Of a stretch of 64,000 nt of DNA, positions 25,156 through 33,461 are shown one piece after another. The translations under genes and the position numbers were made by a program. The number at the start of each line of letters is the position of its first letter. The stretch's first letter is position 1. Source of the DNA: Lewinellaceae bacterium (lineage in GTDB: Bacteria > Bacteroidota > Bacteroidia > Chitinophagales > Saprospiraceae); contig JACJYO010000005.1 in the NCBI GenBank assembly GCA_020636075.1, positions 531,916 through 595,915 of the forward strand, read 5' to 3'. The notes under the pieces are model-generated. The model saw only the letters and a list, made by a program, of their open reading frames with translations, was not told the origin of the DNA and searched no databases.

Positions 25156-27192
25156 TCAACTCCGTACCACCAGCACTTTCCCGCTTTCCACCTGATTGCC
25201 CCGCCAAATGCGCAAGGTGTAAAAGCCCGGTGGCAGGTCATTGACGGGTACCCGGTGCGTGCCGACAGGCAATTGGGAAAAACTACGCACAGCCTTGCCC
25301 TCGGCATCGTACAACGTCATCTTGTCGGCATCAAAGGGTAGATCAACGGAGAACTGATCTGAACTGGGGTTTGGATAGTACAGGATAGAGGACTGCCCGG
25401 GATCACTGTTTTGCTGCTGCTGATCAGCAAAACGAATACTCGATTTGCCTTCGCAACTGGGCATGGTACTGTATTCGGTGATAAGGCGTACCAGCAGGTC
25501 GTTGAGCTGTTCCACCTTGTACTCATCGCTGGTCGGTTCGAGGTGCTTGCCGCCGACACCGGAGTGGTCGGTCAGGAACACATAACTTCCATTGGTAGCC
25601 AGGCCGAAAAATTTCATCAAAAATTCAGTGTCTTTCTGGATACCGCTGGCGCTCACGGGCACAATGCGGATGCCCCGTTTGGCGGCCTCACGGATACTTT
25701 TTTGCAAGCTGGCAATCACTTCAGGCTCCTGGTGCGGGCTGGCGTCGAGCACTAAAAAACAAATACGCGCTACCGCTTCGCGGCTCCAGGGTTGTTGAAA
25801 TATGGCTTCTTCCAGGGCGCTGTGCACGGCTTCCGGGTAGTCGCCGCCACCACCCGCCGACTGTTTGCGGATGTAGTCCACCGTTTTGGCGATATCGTGG
25901 TTGAGGGCACTGCTTTTTACAATGTAGTCGTCGCCCTGGTCGCGGTAGAACACCGAACCCATGCGTACGCTCAGGTCCGGGTTATTCGATTTTACCCGTC
26001 CGATCACGTCAAGCAATTCGGTTTTGAGATACTCCAGTTCATCGCCCATACTGCCGGTCGCATCAACCGTCCACACGATGTCGAGCTGATTGGCATGTTT
26101 GCATGCACGCTCAATTTTGATGTGGTTCAGGCCGCTTTCGGCGGCTTTTAAAATTCCGAGATTTTTTGTTTGCCCGTCAATAGTTGCCACGGCGAGGTAT
26201 TGATCGGGATCAGATTTTTCCTGGAAAAGATTAGCCCAGAGTTCGGCACCGCCTGTGTTGTCAGTGCGGGCTTCCCAAACGGCTTTTCCAAAACGGTCGT
26301 ACAGCGTAACCGGTACATCGCTGACAGGGAAATTGTTTTCATTGGTGAGCAACACCGTATAGCGCTGTTTTGGGAAAAACTGGTACTGGTTCTGAAAGGC
26401 GTCAATTTCACCATCGGCGAGCAGGTCTACCCAATGTTTGTTCCAATTGTGCAGGTCATTCCACTCGCCTGCGGTAAGCAAGCCGGCACGTGGCGTGGGC
26501 TGGCTGGGTACGCCGGGCGAGCCTTCGCCGATTTTTCCCGAAGCCCACATATCAACTGACATATCAAAATCCATTGTCTCCATCTCAGGTGGCACTGGTG
26601 GTGGGGTTCCGGCTACCCGAATGCCGTCGATGTAATATTTTGTGGGTTCTGATCGGGCGCCCCGGATTTCAATTGCACCCTCGTCGGCTACAGATACTGG
26701 TTTTGCCACCATTGGCGCCCCCGCTTTTTCTTTTTTGGCCGAACGCCGGCGTTCGGCCGGGCGCGGAGCAGTGGCGATAGATTCGGAGGTGAGCACCATC
26801 CCGGTCGAGGTGGCGTCTTTTTGGATCAATGGAACTTTATAAGCCGTAACGACAACTTCTTCCAGTACGGCGCCACCTTTCAAACTGATATCCAGTGTAT
26901 TTACCTGATCGGGAAGCACCTGGACGCCGGTAATGCGTTTGGACTCAAAACCTGTATAGGCAACTTCAATCGAGTATGTACCGGGCTCAAGAGCAACACG
27001 GTAACTGCCATCAAAATCGGTAATAATGCCTTTGACCAAGGCGGTATCTTTCATGATTTTGAGGGTGGCGCCGATAAGCGTTTCACCATGCTCATCCGTC
27101 ACTTTTCCGGTAAGTATCGTGTCATTATTATTTACAGTAAATGCCGTCAGGCCTAGCAGCGCGGCAAAAAGGAGCATAAGGAAGTGTTTCAT
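25156..27192 (-). CDS. T9SS-secreted VWA protein with carboxypeptidase-regulatory and plug-like segments
   Basis: The 678-residue protein has a signal peptide (1-19) and a CarboxypepD_reg-like beta-sandwich (about 27-90: LTGKVTDEHGETLIGATLK). A segment resembling the start of a TonB-dependent receptor plug (about 95-200) shows LEEVVVTAY, then IEIRGARSEPTKYYIDGIRV. A linker follows, then a VWA domain (about 375-570) with a DATGS MIDAS site and GGGGDYPEAVHSALEEAI. A type A T9SS sorting domain closes the protein (about 600-678: YYPNPSSDQFSV). It should be exported across the outer membrane and attached at the surface. The function is unknown; VWA/sorting proteins often have adhesive roles. Confidence 0.85.
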   Translation of the reverse strand: MKHFLMLLFAALLGLTAFTVNNNDTILTGKVTDEHGETLIGATLKIMKDTALVKGIITDFDGSYRVALEPGTYSIEVAYTGFESKRITGVQVLPDQVNTLDISLKGGAVLEEVVVTAYKVPLIQKDATSTGMVLTSESIATAPRPAERRRSAKKEKAGAPMVAKPVSVADEGAIEIRGARSEPTKYYIDGIRVAGTPPPVPPEMETMDFDMSVDMWASGKIGEGSPGVPSQPTPRAGLLTAGEWNDLHNWNKHWVDLLADGEIDAFQNQYQFFPKQRYTVLLTNENNFPVSDVPVTLYDRFGKAVWEARTDNTGGAELWANLFQEKSDPDQYLAVATIDGQTKNLGILKAAESGLNHIKIERACKHANQLDIVWTVDATGSMGDELEYLKTELLDVIGRVKSNNPDLSVRMGSVFYRDQGDDYIVKSSALNHDIAKTVDYIRKQSAGGGGDYPEAVHSALEEAIFQQPWSREAVARICFLVLDASPHQEPEVIASLQKSIREAAKRGIRIVPVSASGIQKDTEFLMKFFGLATNGSYVFLTDHSGVGGKHLEPTSDEYKVEQLNDLLVRLITEYSTMPSCEGKSSIRFADQQQQNSDPGQSSILYYPNPSSDQFSVDLPFDADKMTLYDAEGKAVRSFSQLPVGTHRVPVNDLPPGFYTLRIWRGNQVESGKVLVVRS

Positions 27193-27290
27193 ACGTGCAG
27201 GGTGTTTTGGTAAATGAACGAATAGGAAAGCCTTGCGGGTATGTGGATGCCTTGGCGGGGGCGATTGCATAAACCTCCCGATATTTTTTT

Positions 27291-27935
27291 CCCACGGATG
27301 AATCCGTGGGCTAAGAAATTGGGCATCGCGGGATTTTTAAAGCAAAGCAGAAATTAGGAAAATATATTATCGAAGGTTTGCTGCATTCTCAGCCCACCGA
27401 TTCATCGGTGGGAAACGTGTTACGTCGAATCTTAATAAATCGGGAGATCGTATTTATACAATTTTTCCCACGGATGAATCCGTGGGCTAAGAAATTGGGC
27501 ATCGCGGGATTTTTAAAGCAAAGCAGAAATTAGGAAAATATATCATCGAAGGTTTGCTGCATTCTCAGCCCACCGATTCATCGGTGGGAAAGGTGTTACG
27601 TCGAATCTTTATAAATCAAATCGTATTTATACAATTTTTCACGGATGAATCCGTGGGCTAAGAAATTGGGCATCGCGGGATTTTTAAAGCAAAGCAGAAA
27701 TTAGGAAAATATATTATCGAAGGTTTGCTGCATTCTCAGCCCACCGATTCATCGGTGGGAAACGTGTTACGTCGAATCTTTATAAATCGGGAGATCGTAT
27801 TTATACAATTTTTCCCACGGATGAATCCGTGGGCTAAGAAATTGGGCATCGCGGGATTTTTAAAGCAAAGCAGAAATTAGGAAAATATATTATCGAAGGT
27901 TTGCTGCATTCTCAGCCCACCGATTCATCGGTGGG
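27291..27935. repeat. BIME-like array: four inverted REP pairs in about 176-bp tandem units
   Basis: Palindromes of type A (27291-27310, 27467-27486, 27640-27657, 27814-27833) alternate with type B (27393-27412, 27569-27588, 27740-27759, 27916-27935). Each is a 9-bp stem with a 2-nt loop. B is an inverted copy of A: both have GGGCTAAGAA or GGGCTGAGAA next to the stem, and one stem pair is swapped from G-C to C-G. The spacers (about 82 and 54 nt) are nearly identical between units. Unit 3 has lost 5 nt, including 2 nt of one arm. It fills the 732-nt gap between the VWA gene and the acyltransferase gene. Confidence 0.95.
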
Positions 27936-28878
27936 AAACCCGTCGTGCCCATTTACCCAAGCGCCAAACCAACGACCATTCTTTATATACCCGGAAATAC
28001 GGTTTTTGCTCCCCACCAAACTGGCGCCGTACGCGTTCGATCGGTTTGATCATGCTGCCGGCAAAATCAAAATACGGCAACTGGAGGCGTTCCTTGGCGT
28101 AGCGGATCGCTTCCCAGGCGAGTAAAATGCCGGCGCCTGAACGGCGCAAGGCGGGGTCATCGCCGGCGAGCAGGTAGTAGGCCGAATGCTGGTCCCAGGC
28201 CAGGTAAGCCACGGAGTGCACGGCGCCTGTTTGGCGGTCGGTCGCCCAAAAAATTTCGCGGGCCTGGTGAACCTCCAATACCTGGTCAAGAGTTTGTAAA
28301 AAAGAAAAACTGACGGGCGCGGCCATTCCCTGGCGTTGAAAACTTTGATTGTGCACCCGGTAAAAAAGTTCGAGATCGTTGCCAGTATGCACCTGTACCT
28401 GTTCAGCGGCTTTGGGGAGTTTGTTGTTTCGGTAATCAGGCGCCAGGTTTTCTTCCAGGGTTTCCAGGCTTACGGTGAGATCGAGCACATAGGAATAGCG
28501 TGTCGTTTGGCGAAAGTCTTGCCAGTAAAACGGCAGCCAATTAGTAGCCGTGTAGTTAAAATCCTGCTCGAAGGCAGCCAGCGGCGGCAGTTGCTCGATG
28601 AGTTGCCGCAGCAGGCCGGTTTCGTGGCGTGCCGTGCGAAATTCCGGCAGCAGGTATGGGCCCATCATTTTGACCAGCGGCGGCATGGCTACGTAATGCC
28701 AATGCAGTTTTTGTTTCAAAAAATAGGGCAATACGCCGGCTACTTTTCCACCTTTGCGCACAAAGATCACCTGCCAATTGGCTGGCCCACAAGCGGCATC
28801 GAGGTACCAATCCTGCATAAACAGCGGCATGTCGGGTGCCTGAGCACAAAAGGTCCGGTAGATTTCGCGGAAGGGCAT
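27925..28878 (-). CDS. BioF2/FemAB-like acyltransferase family protein (paralogue 1)
   Basis: The 317-residue protein has a GNAT-type C-terminal domain (about 140-305). It contains YRVHNQSFQRQGM, then DRQTGAVHSVAYLAWDQHSAYYLLAGDDPALRRSGAG, and ends FDFAGSMIKPIERVRRQFGG. This is the CelD/BioF2-like (FemAB-related) pattern. A second copy lies at 36430-37338. Such enzymes are often found with capsule or cell-wall genes, but the acceptor is unknown. The last four codons (SHR and stop) are formed by the outermost palindrome of the adjacent REP array. The ATG at 28878 is slightly preferred over 28890. Confidence 0.8.
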   Translation of the reverse strand: MPFREIYRTFCAQAPDMPLFMQDWYLDAACGPANWQVIFVRKGGKVAGVLPYFLKQKLHWHYVAMPPLVKMMGPYLLPEFRTARHETGLLRQLIEQLPPLAAFEQDFNYTATNWLPFYWQDFRQTTRYSYVLDLTVSLETLEENLAPDYRNNKLPKAAEQVQVHTGNDLELFYRVHNQSFQRQGMAAPVSFSFLQTLDQVLEVHQAREIFWATDRQTGAVHSVAYLAWDQHSAYYLLAGDDPALRRSGAGILLAWEAIRYAKERLQLPYFDFAGSMIKPIERVRRQFGGEQKPYFRVYKEWSLVWRLGKWARRVSHR

Positions 28879-28924
28879 GGCTGGTGGCAAGTACTTTTTT
28901 ATTGAAAAAAAATCAAAGATACGT

Positions 28925-28952
28925 CAGGGTAAACTCCACCCCAGCGTGTCTT
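28925..28952 (+). promoter_or_regulatory. Candidate ECF sigma promoter, copy 1
   Basis: CAGGGTAAA (28925-28933), 7 nt, then CCAGCGTGTCTT (28941-28952), preceded by an A-tract at 28905-28912. The same arrangement occurs at 32557-32583. It lies 67 nt before the ECF sigma gene, consistent with autoregulation. Confidence 0.6.
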
Positions 28953-29019
28953 CAACCTGGATGCGGATTTTTTGGATTAAACAACCATCCGCAACCGAAC
29001 ACTAAAACCGCGAACTGAT

Positions 29020-29604
29020 TTGAAGGATCAAGACGAAAACAAGCTGGCACAGGCGCTTCAACTTGGCGACGAAGCGGCTTTCGAGGCTGTATTCCGGCGC
29101 TGGTACGAACCCTTGTGCCACTACGCCTGCCGGCTCGCCGATGGCGACATGGACGAGGCCGAAGACCTCGTGCAACAGGCCTTTGTAAAACTGTGGGAAC
29201 ACCGCGCCAAACTCCAGGTGACCTGGTCGCTAAAGGCCTATTTGTACAAATCCGTACACAACGCTTGTCTGAACCGTTTGCGTTCCCGGCAAGTGCAATC
29301 AAAGTACCTGGATTTTACCGCTCAACAACCCGACACCATGCATACCCAGCCCGACGACACGACACCCGAACTCCGCGAACGCTTCCAACAGGCGCTGGAC
29401 AGCTTGCCGCCGCAGTGCCGGCACGTGTTCGAATTGAGCCGTTTTGAAGCACTGAAGTACCGGGAAATTGCCGACCAACTGGGTATTTCAATCAAAACGG
29501 TAGAAACCCAAATGGGCAAGGCGCTGCGCGTGTTGCGCGTTCAACTGGCCGATTATCTGGTCACTATTTTGGGAATCCTAAGCCTTTGGAATGGCCTCGG
29601 TTAA
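29020..29604 (+). CDS. ECF RNA polymerase sigma factor (FecI-like, Bacteroidota type)
   Basis: The 194-residue protein has sigma region 2 (about 22-90: AFEAVFRRWYEPLCHYACRL, AEDLVQQAFVKLWEHR) and region 4 (about 125-180: LPPQCRHVFELSRFEALKYREIADQLGISIKTVETQMGKALRVLR). It lacks sigma regions 1 and 3, as ECF factors do. The start is probably TTG at 29020 because no ATG lies in frame upstream and the length is then normal. A FecR-like anti-sigma gene follows after 29 nt. It likely responds to a surface signal and controls the operon and the motif at 32557. Confidence 0.9.
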   Translation: MKDQDENKLAQALQLGDEAAFEAVFRRWYEPLCHYACRLADGDMDEAEDLVQQAFVKLWEHRAKLQVTWSLKAYLYKSVHNACLNRLRSRQVQSKYLDFTAQQPDTMHTQPDDTTPELRERFQQALDSLPPQCRHVFELSRFEALKYREIADQLGISIKTVETQMGKALRVLRVQLADYLVTILGILSLWNGLG

Positions 29605-29633
29605 TATTTCATGATCCGTAAACCTGCATTTGA

Positions 29634-30620
29634 ATGAACAATTTTGACGAAAAAATAGACAGCCTTTTGGCAAAGCACCTGGCTGGAGAATGCTCTCCGG
29701 AAGAAGAAAAAGTGCTTCGTCAATGGCTGGCCAAATCGCCTGAAAATGAGCAGTACCTGTCGGATCTGGTCTGGCTTTGGGAACGCTCTGCTTCGGGCCT
29801 AACACCGGCGCCAAGGGCTGTTGATACCGAAGCAGCCCTCCAAAAGGTGAAAAGCAAGATGCGCGGAACAGGTAAGGTAGTTCCACTGGGCCGTTACCGC
29901 ACATTCTGGCTCAGAGCCGCGGCAGTGCTGCTGGTTGCTATAGCAGCCGTGTATTGGTGGCAAACAGCCACAGCTCCCGAACCAATCCGGATTGCTGCGG
30001 TGGAAACCATCCGGATCGATACGCTGAACGACGGCTCTGTGGTTACACTTGAACAACGTTCTGCGCTTACGCTGCATACCAAATTTAACCGCCGCGAGCG
30101 CCGCCTGCACCTGGAAGGAGAGGCCTATTTTGAAGTGGCGCCGGATACTACACGACCCTTTGTGGTGGAAGTGCAGGACCTGCAGGTGCAGGTTGTCGGC
30201 ACAGCGTTCACGGTTGACAATTTAACCGATAAAAACAAAGTGATCGTAACGGTTTCGGAGGGTAAGGTCAAAGTAAGTATGCACGGACAAACGCTGTTGC
30301 TTGGCCCGGGCGACCAGGCGACCTATGATATTTCAAATGCACAGTTACAGCGTACCGTGCAGGAGCAGGGAACGCCGGTATTTAAAAACAGAATCTTCCA
30401 ATTTGACGCCACACCACTGCAAGTGGTGGTCAAACAGCTCAGCGAGTCCTATGGTGTCGAAATCTCATTGAATAAAGCCCAATTGGAAAACTGTCCGCTT
30501 ACCGCTCGCTACAACAACCTGACCCTCGACCGTGTGTTGAACCTCGTGGCAGAGTCTTTTTCGTTTAAAATTGAAAAATCCGGAAAAGGATATCTTCTGG
30601 TTGGCGAAGGCTGTGAATAA
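29634..30620 (+). CDS. FecR-family anti-sigma factor
   Basis: The 328-residue protein has a short cytoplasmic N-terminal domain (about 1-85: LAKHLAGECSPEEEKVLRQWL) and a single transmembrane helix (about 92-110, ending YWWQ). A periplasmic FecR domain (about 125-230) contains DGSVVTLEQRSALTLH and GEAYFEVAPDTTRPFVVEV. A C-terminal DUF4974 (about 250-328) has FQFDATPLQVVVKQLSESYGVEI. It should hold the ECF factor at the membrane and release it on a periplasmic signal. Genes before and after are spaced by about 30 nt, so the three form one operon. Confidence 0.93.
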   Translation: MNNFDEKIDSLLAKHLAGECSPEEEKVLRQWLAKSPENEQYLSDLVWLWERSASGLTPAPRAVDTEAALQKVKSKMRGTGKVVPLGRYRTFWLRAAAVLLVAIAAVYWWQTATAPEPIRIAAVETIRIDTLNDGSVVTLEQRSALTLHTKFNRRERRLHLEGEAYFEVAPDTTRPFVVEVQDLQVQVVGTAFTVDNLTDKNKVIVTVSEGKVKVSMHGQTLLLGPGDQATYDISNAQLQRTVQEQGTPVFKNRIFQFDATPLQVVVKQLSESYGVEISLNKAQLENCPLTARYNNLTLDRVLNLVAESFSFKIEKSGKGYLLVGEGCE

Positions 30621-30650
30621 AAAATTTGGAGTAAGAAAACCGCAATAACA

Positions 30651-32426
30651 ATGCGCTATGAAAACAATATCCGGTTTGCAGGCCTGTTGCTGATCTTGTT
30701 TTTGGCTTCAGGAGCAGGTTTGCATGCCACCGATGTATTGGAACGCAGCATTACCGTGCGTTTTAATCAAACACCCTTGAAGGAGGCCCTGGCAACTATC
30801 GCCAAAGAAGGCGGATTCGAGTGGTCGTATAATGCCAATATACTCGATGGAAATCGCCGGGTGACGCTGGCCGCAGAGGGCTGGTCGGTACGCGAAACAC
30901 TCCTGTTTGTACTGGGCGACGACTATACATTTAAAGAAAGCGGTGAATACCTGATTTTGAAGCGGCAAAAGAAAAATCAGCAAAAACTGAGCGGTTACAT
31001 TTCCGACCAAAAAACCGGAGAACGGATGGCAAATGTGACGGTGTACGACCGCAAAACGCTGCGTTCCACTACTACTAACCGACATGGCTATTACGAACTG
31101 CCGGTCGGGGACCATTCTGAAATTGTGGTGTCCAAACTGGCTTACCGGGATACAATACTGCAAGTTACTTCCCAAACACCCCGGCTGGTAAAGCTGGACA
31201 TGCACATCGATTCCCTTCCGCCTCCGGCAAAACCAACGTTTGAAGACGAACTGACGAAGGTGGCCGTTGAACTGGAGGATTTCTTTGTGCGCTCCTCGCA
31301 AAAACTTGCTACCCTGAATGTCCGCGATTCGCTGCATCGGCGTGCGCAACTATCTGTTTTGCCCGGCATTGGAACGAATCACCGAATGAGCGGTAGTGTT
31401 GTCAACGATTATTCCTTGAACGTTTTCGCCGGATATTCCCGTGGCAATCGCATCGTTGAAGTCGGTGGGCTGGGTAATATCAACCGTGAAAATGTATCGG
31501 GTTTTCAGGCTGCGGGTCTGTTCAATATTGCCGGCGACAGTTTGCACGGAGTGCAGGCAGCCGGGTTATTCAACAATTTGGGCAATACGACCCGCGGCGC
31601 CCAGTTTGCCGGGATTTACAATTTTACCGGCCACACACTCCGTGGCGCCCAGTTTGGCGGCATTGGCAACTACGCCGGTTTTACCGCCGCCGGTTCCTGG
31701 CAGGCTGCTGGGATTATGAATGTGGCCTTTCGCGGCAAACCGGGCATCCAGATGGCCGGTATCGTCAACCATGCCCACCAGAGTGTATTCCAGGCAGCCG
31801 GTATTGCCAATACTGCTGACACCTTGCAAGGTGTTCAGGCGGCCGGTATTTTTAACCGGGCCGGGCTGGCCCGCGGTGTGCAAATTGGTTTGATCAATTA
31901 CGCCCGTGAAATCCGGGGTGTTCAGCTGGGCCTGATCAATTTGTCGCGGCAGGGCGGTTATGTCGTGCTGGAATTCAGTGCAAACGATGTGTTTGTTACC
32001 AACGCTGCATTCAAATCCGGTGTGCCGGCACTCTACACCATCCTTACAGCGGGCTTTGATCCGGATAGTCCCAACAACAATCGCTTCTGGGCCTATGGCG
32101 CCGGTTTGGGTGCCCGGGCGCGCCTTGCCCGGTGGAGCGGGCTTTCATTCGATCTGATCCACCGCCACCTCAACGAGGGCGACCACACGAATCATATCCA
32201 GGAGTGGGATCAGGCTGCTCTGGCACTCGATCTGAATTTTGGCAAACATTTTTCCATTGCGGGCGGTCCTACTGCCAACTTGTTCTATGCCGATCCAAAC
32301 CGTTTTGGAACTGCAACCTTGCGTGAACGGGTGGTGTCAAACGACCGGTTGAGCAACAGTCAAAACGCCGACGGGTGGCTTTCTGCCTGGTGGGGTTGGA
32401 CGGCTGCTGTGCGCATTCGTTTTTGA
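30651..32426 (+). CDS. STN plus carboxypeptidase-regulatory protein with a 16-residue repeat array
   Basis: The 591-residue protein has a signal peptide (about 1-27) and an STN domain (about 32-105: ITVRFNQTPLKEALATIAKEGGFEWSY). A CarboxypepD_reg-like sandwich follows (about 113-185). About ten repeats of a 16-residue unit, G-Q-AGL-N (VQAAGLFN, AQFAGIYN, IQMAGIVN, VQLGLINL), span about 280-435, similar to LA_2272-type surface repeats. A C-terminal beta-rich region ends VRIRF, as in outer-membrane barrels. STN usually sits at the front of FecA-type TonB receptors; here the plug and barrel are replaced. It probably acts as the signal-receiving partner of the FecR protein. Confidence 0.82.
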   Translation: MRYENNIRFAGLLLILFLASGAGLHATDVLERSITVRFNQTPLKEALATIAKEGGFEWSYNANILDGNRRVTLAAEGWSVRETLLFVLGDDYTFKESGEYLILKRQKKNQQKLSGYISDQKTGERMANVTVYDRKTLRSTTTNRHGYYELPVGDHSEIVVSKLAYRDTILQVTSQTPRLVKLDMHIDSLPPPAKPTFEDELTKVAVELEDFFVRSSQKLATLNVRDSLHRRAQLSVLPGIGTNHRMSGSVVNDYSLNVFAGYSRGNRIVEVGGLGNINRENVSGFQAAGLFNIAGDSLHGVQAAGLFNNLGNTTRGAQFAGIYNFTGHTLRGAQFGGIGNYAGFTAAGSWQAAGIMNVAFRGKPGIQMAGIVNHAHQSVFQAAGIANTADTLQGVQAAGIFNRAGLARGVQIGLINYAREIRGVQLGLINLSRQGGYVVLEFSANDVFVTNAAFKSGVPALYTILTAGFDPDSPNNNRFWAYGAGLGARARLARWSGLSFDLIHRHLNEGDHTNHIQEWDQAALALDLNFGKHFSIAGGPTANLFYADPNRFGTATLRERVVSNDRLSNSQNADGWLSAWWGWTAAVRIRF

Positions 32427-32556
32427 AAATTTAGTAAATCCCGACTACTCAAAAAATGGTTGTGGCCGATTCGAGCCAAACTGCTGTGGGTGAATCGAAT
32501 ATTCATCATTTATCACTCATCATTCATCATTTCCAAAAAAATCTTGCCTTGCGCAT

Positions 32557-32583
32557 CAGGGTAAAATCTATCCAGCGTGTCTT
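32557..32583 (+). promoter_or_regulatory. Candidate ECF sigma promoter, copy 2
   Basis: CAGGGTAAA (32557-32565), 6 nt, then CCAGCGTGTCTT (32572-32583), preceded by an A-tract at 32535-32541. It matches the motif upstream of the ECF sigma gene and lies 52 nt before the GIN lipoprotein start. Confidence 0.6.
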
Positions 32584-32635
32584 ATGATCATACTTAAACA
32601 CAAAACCCAATTTTTTACAAAAACTATAATTCGCT

Positions 32636-33361
32636 ATGATCAAGAACATGCAAAAAGTACCCGCCCTCATTTTATTAGCGCTGTTAACCTGGACATTTAG
32701 TGCCTGCGACGATTTGCTGGGCATAAAAGGCAAAGGCGATCTCGTCACGGAAGTACGGGATGTTAAGAATTTCCATGCTGTGGACATTGCCACCAATGGC
32801 CAGCTGGAACTGCGCGTCGACTCGGTTTTTCACGTCGAAGTAACCTGCGAGGAAAGCATTATTGCTTACCTGGAAACCATCAACGATAACGGTACGCTGA
32901 AAATCCATTTCGACCGCGATGTCTACGATGTGGACAACCTGAAGATTACGGTTTCGGCGCCTTCCTGGGATGGTGTTGAAATTTCCGGTTCGGTCGATGT
33001 GGATGTTCCCGACGCTATTTCCGGCGACAAACTGGACCTCCGCATTTCCGGCAGCGGCAACATGAAAATTTTCAATGCCAATTTTGATGAAATCCGGGGT
33101 ATCATTAGCGGCAGCGGCGACATCGCCATCGACGGCGTTGCCGACCATTTGAAATGCACGATCAGTGGTAGCGGCAACCTCGATGCGCTCGGTTGCCCGG
33201 TCCTTACGGCCGATGTTACCATCACCGGTTCCGGCGATATACGTGTGGATGTGAGCGAGTCGCTCTTTGTGACCATCAGCGGTAGTGGCAACGTGGAATA
33301 TCGTGGCAACCCAGCGGTAAATTCCAATATTACCGGTTCGGGTAAGGTGCGGAAAATTTGA
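32636..33361 (+). CDS. Head-GIN-domain lipoprotein (DUF2807)
   Basis: The 241-residue protein has a lipoprotein signal (LTWTFSAC, Cys24) and a long right-handed beta-helix-like domain with recurring ISGSG turns (five or more copies, e.g. ISGSGNMKIF, ISGSGDIAID, ITGSGDIRVD). This is the putative auto-transporter adhesin head GIN domain found in Bacteroidota. It begins with the usual DVKNFHAVDIATNGQLEL segment. The function is unproven; surface adhesion is inferred from the family name only. It carries the same promoter motif as the upstream ECF sigma gene, so it may be a target of that factor. Confidence 0.85.
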   Translation: MIKNMQKVPALILLALLTWTFSACDDLLGIKGKGDLVTEVRDVKNFHAVDIATNGQLELRVDSVFHVEVTCEESIIAYLETINDNGTLKIHFDRDVYDVDNLKITVSAPSWDGVEISGSVDVDVPDAISGDKLDLRISGSGNMKIFNANFDEIRGIISGSGDIAIDGVADHLKCTISGSGNLDALGCPVLTADVTITGSGDIRVDVSESLFVTISGSGNVEYRGNPAVNSNITGSGKVRKI

Positions 33362-33370
33362 GTTGATTTT

Positions 33371-33432
33371 TCACCACGGAGGTATGGAGGGCACGGAGAA
33401 AAAACTCCGTGCCCTCCGTGTCTCCGTGGTGA
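33371..33432. repeat. CACGGAG-type long hairpin, copy 1
   Basis: 28-nt arms (33371-33398 and 33405-33432) with three mismatches and an A6 loop, followed by a T-rich stretch. The arm contains CACGGAG-like units. It lies between convergent genes and may act as a bidirectional terminator. Confidence 0.92.
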
Positions 33433-33461
33433 ATTTTTTTCAGACGCACCGGAGGTGCGTG

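Noticed and set aside
27291..27935. CRISPR-like periodic repeat
   Set aside because: The sequences between palindromes are the same in each unit and the period is about 176 bp, so there are no unique spacers. No cas genes are near.
32500..32535. TCATCATT-like short repeats as a microsatellite
   Set aside because: The units are imperfect and few; they look like simple sequence in an AT-rich gap.
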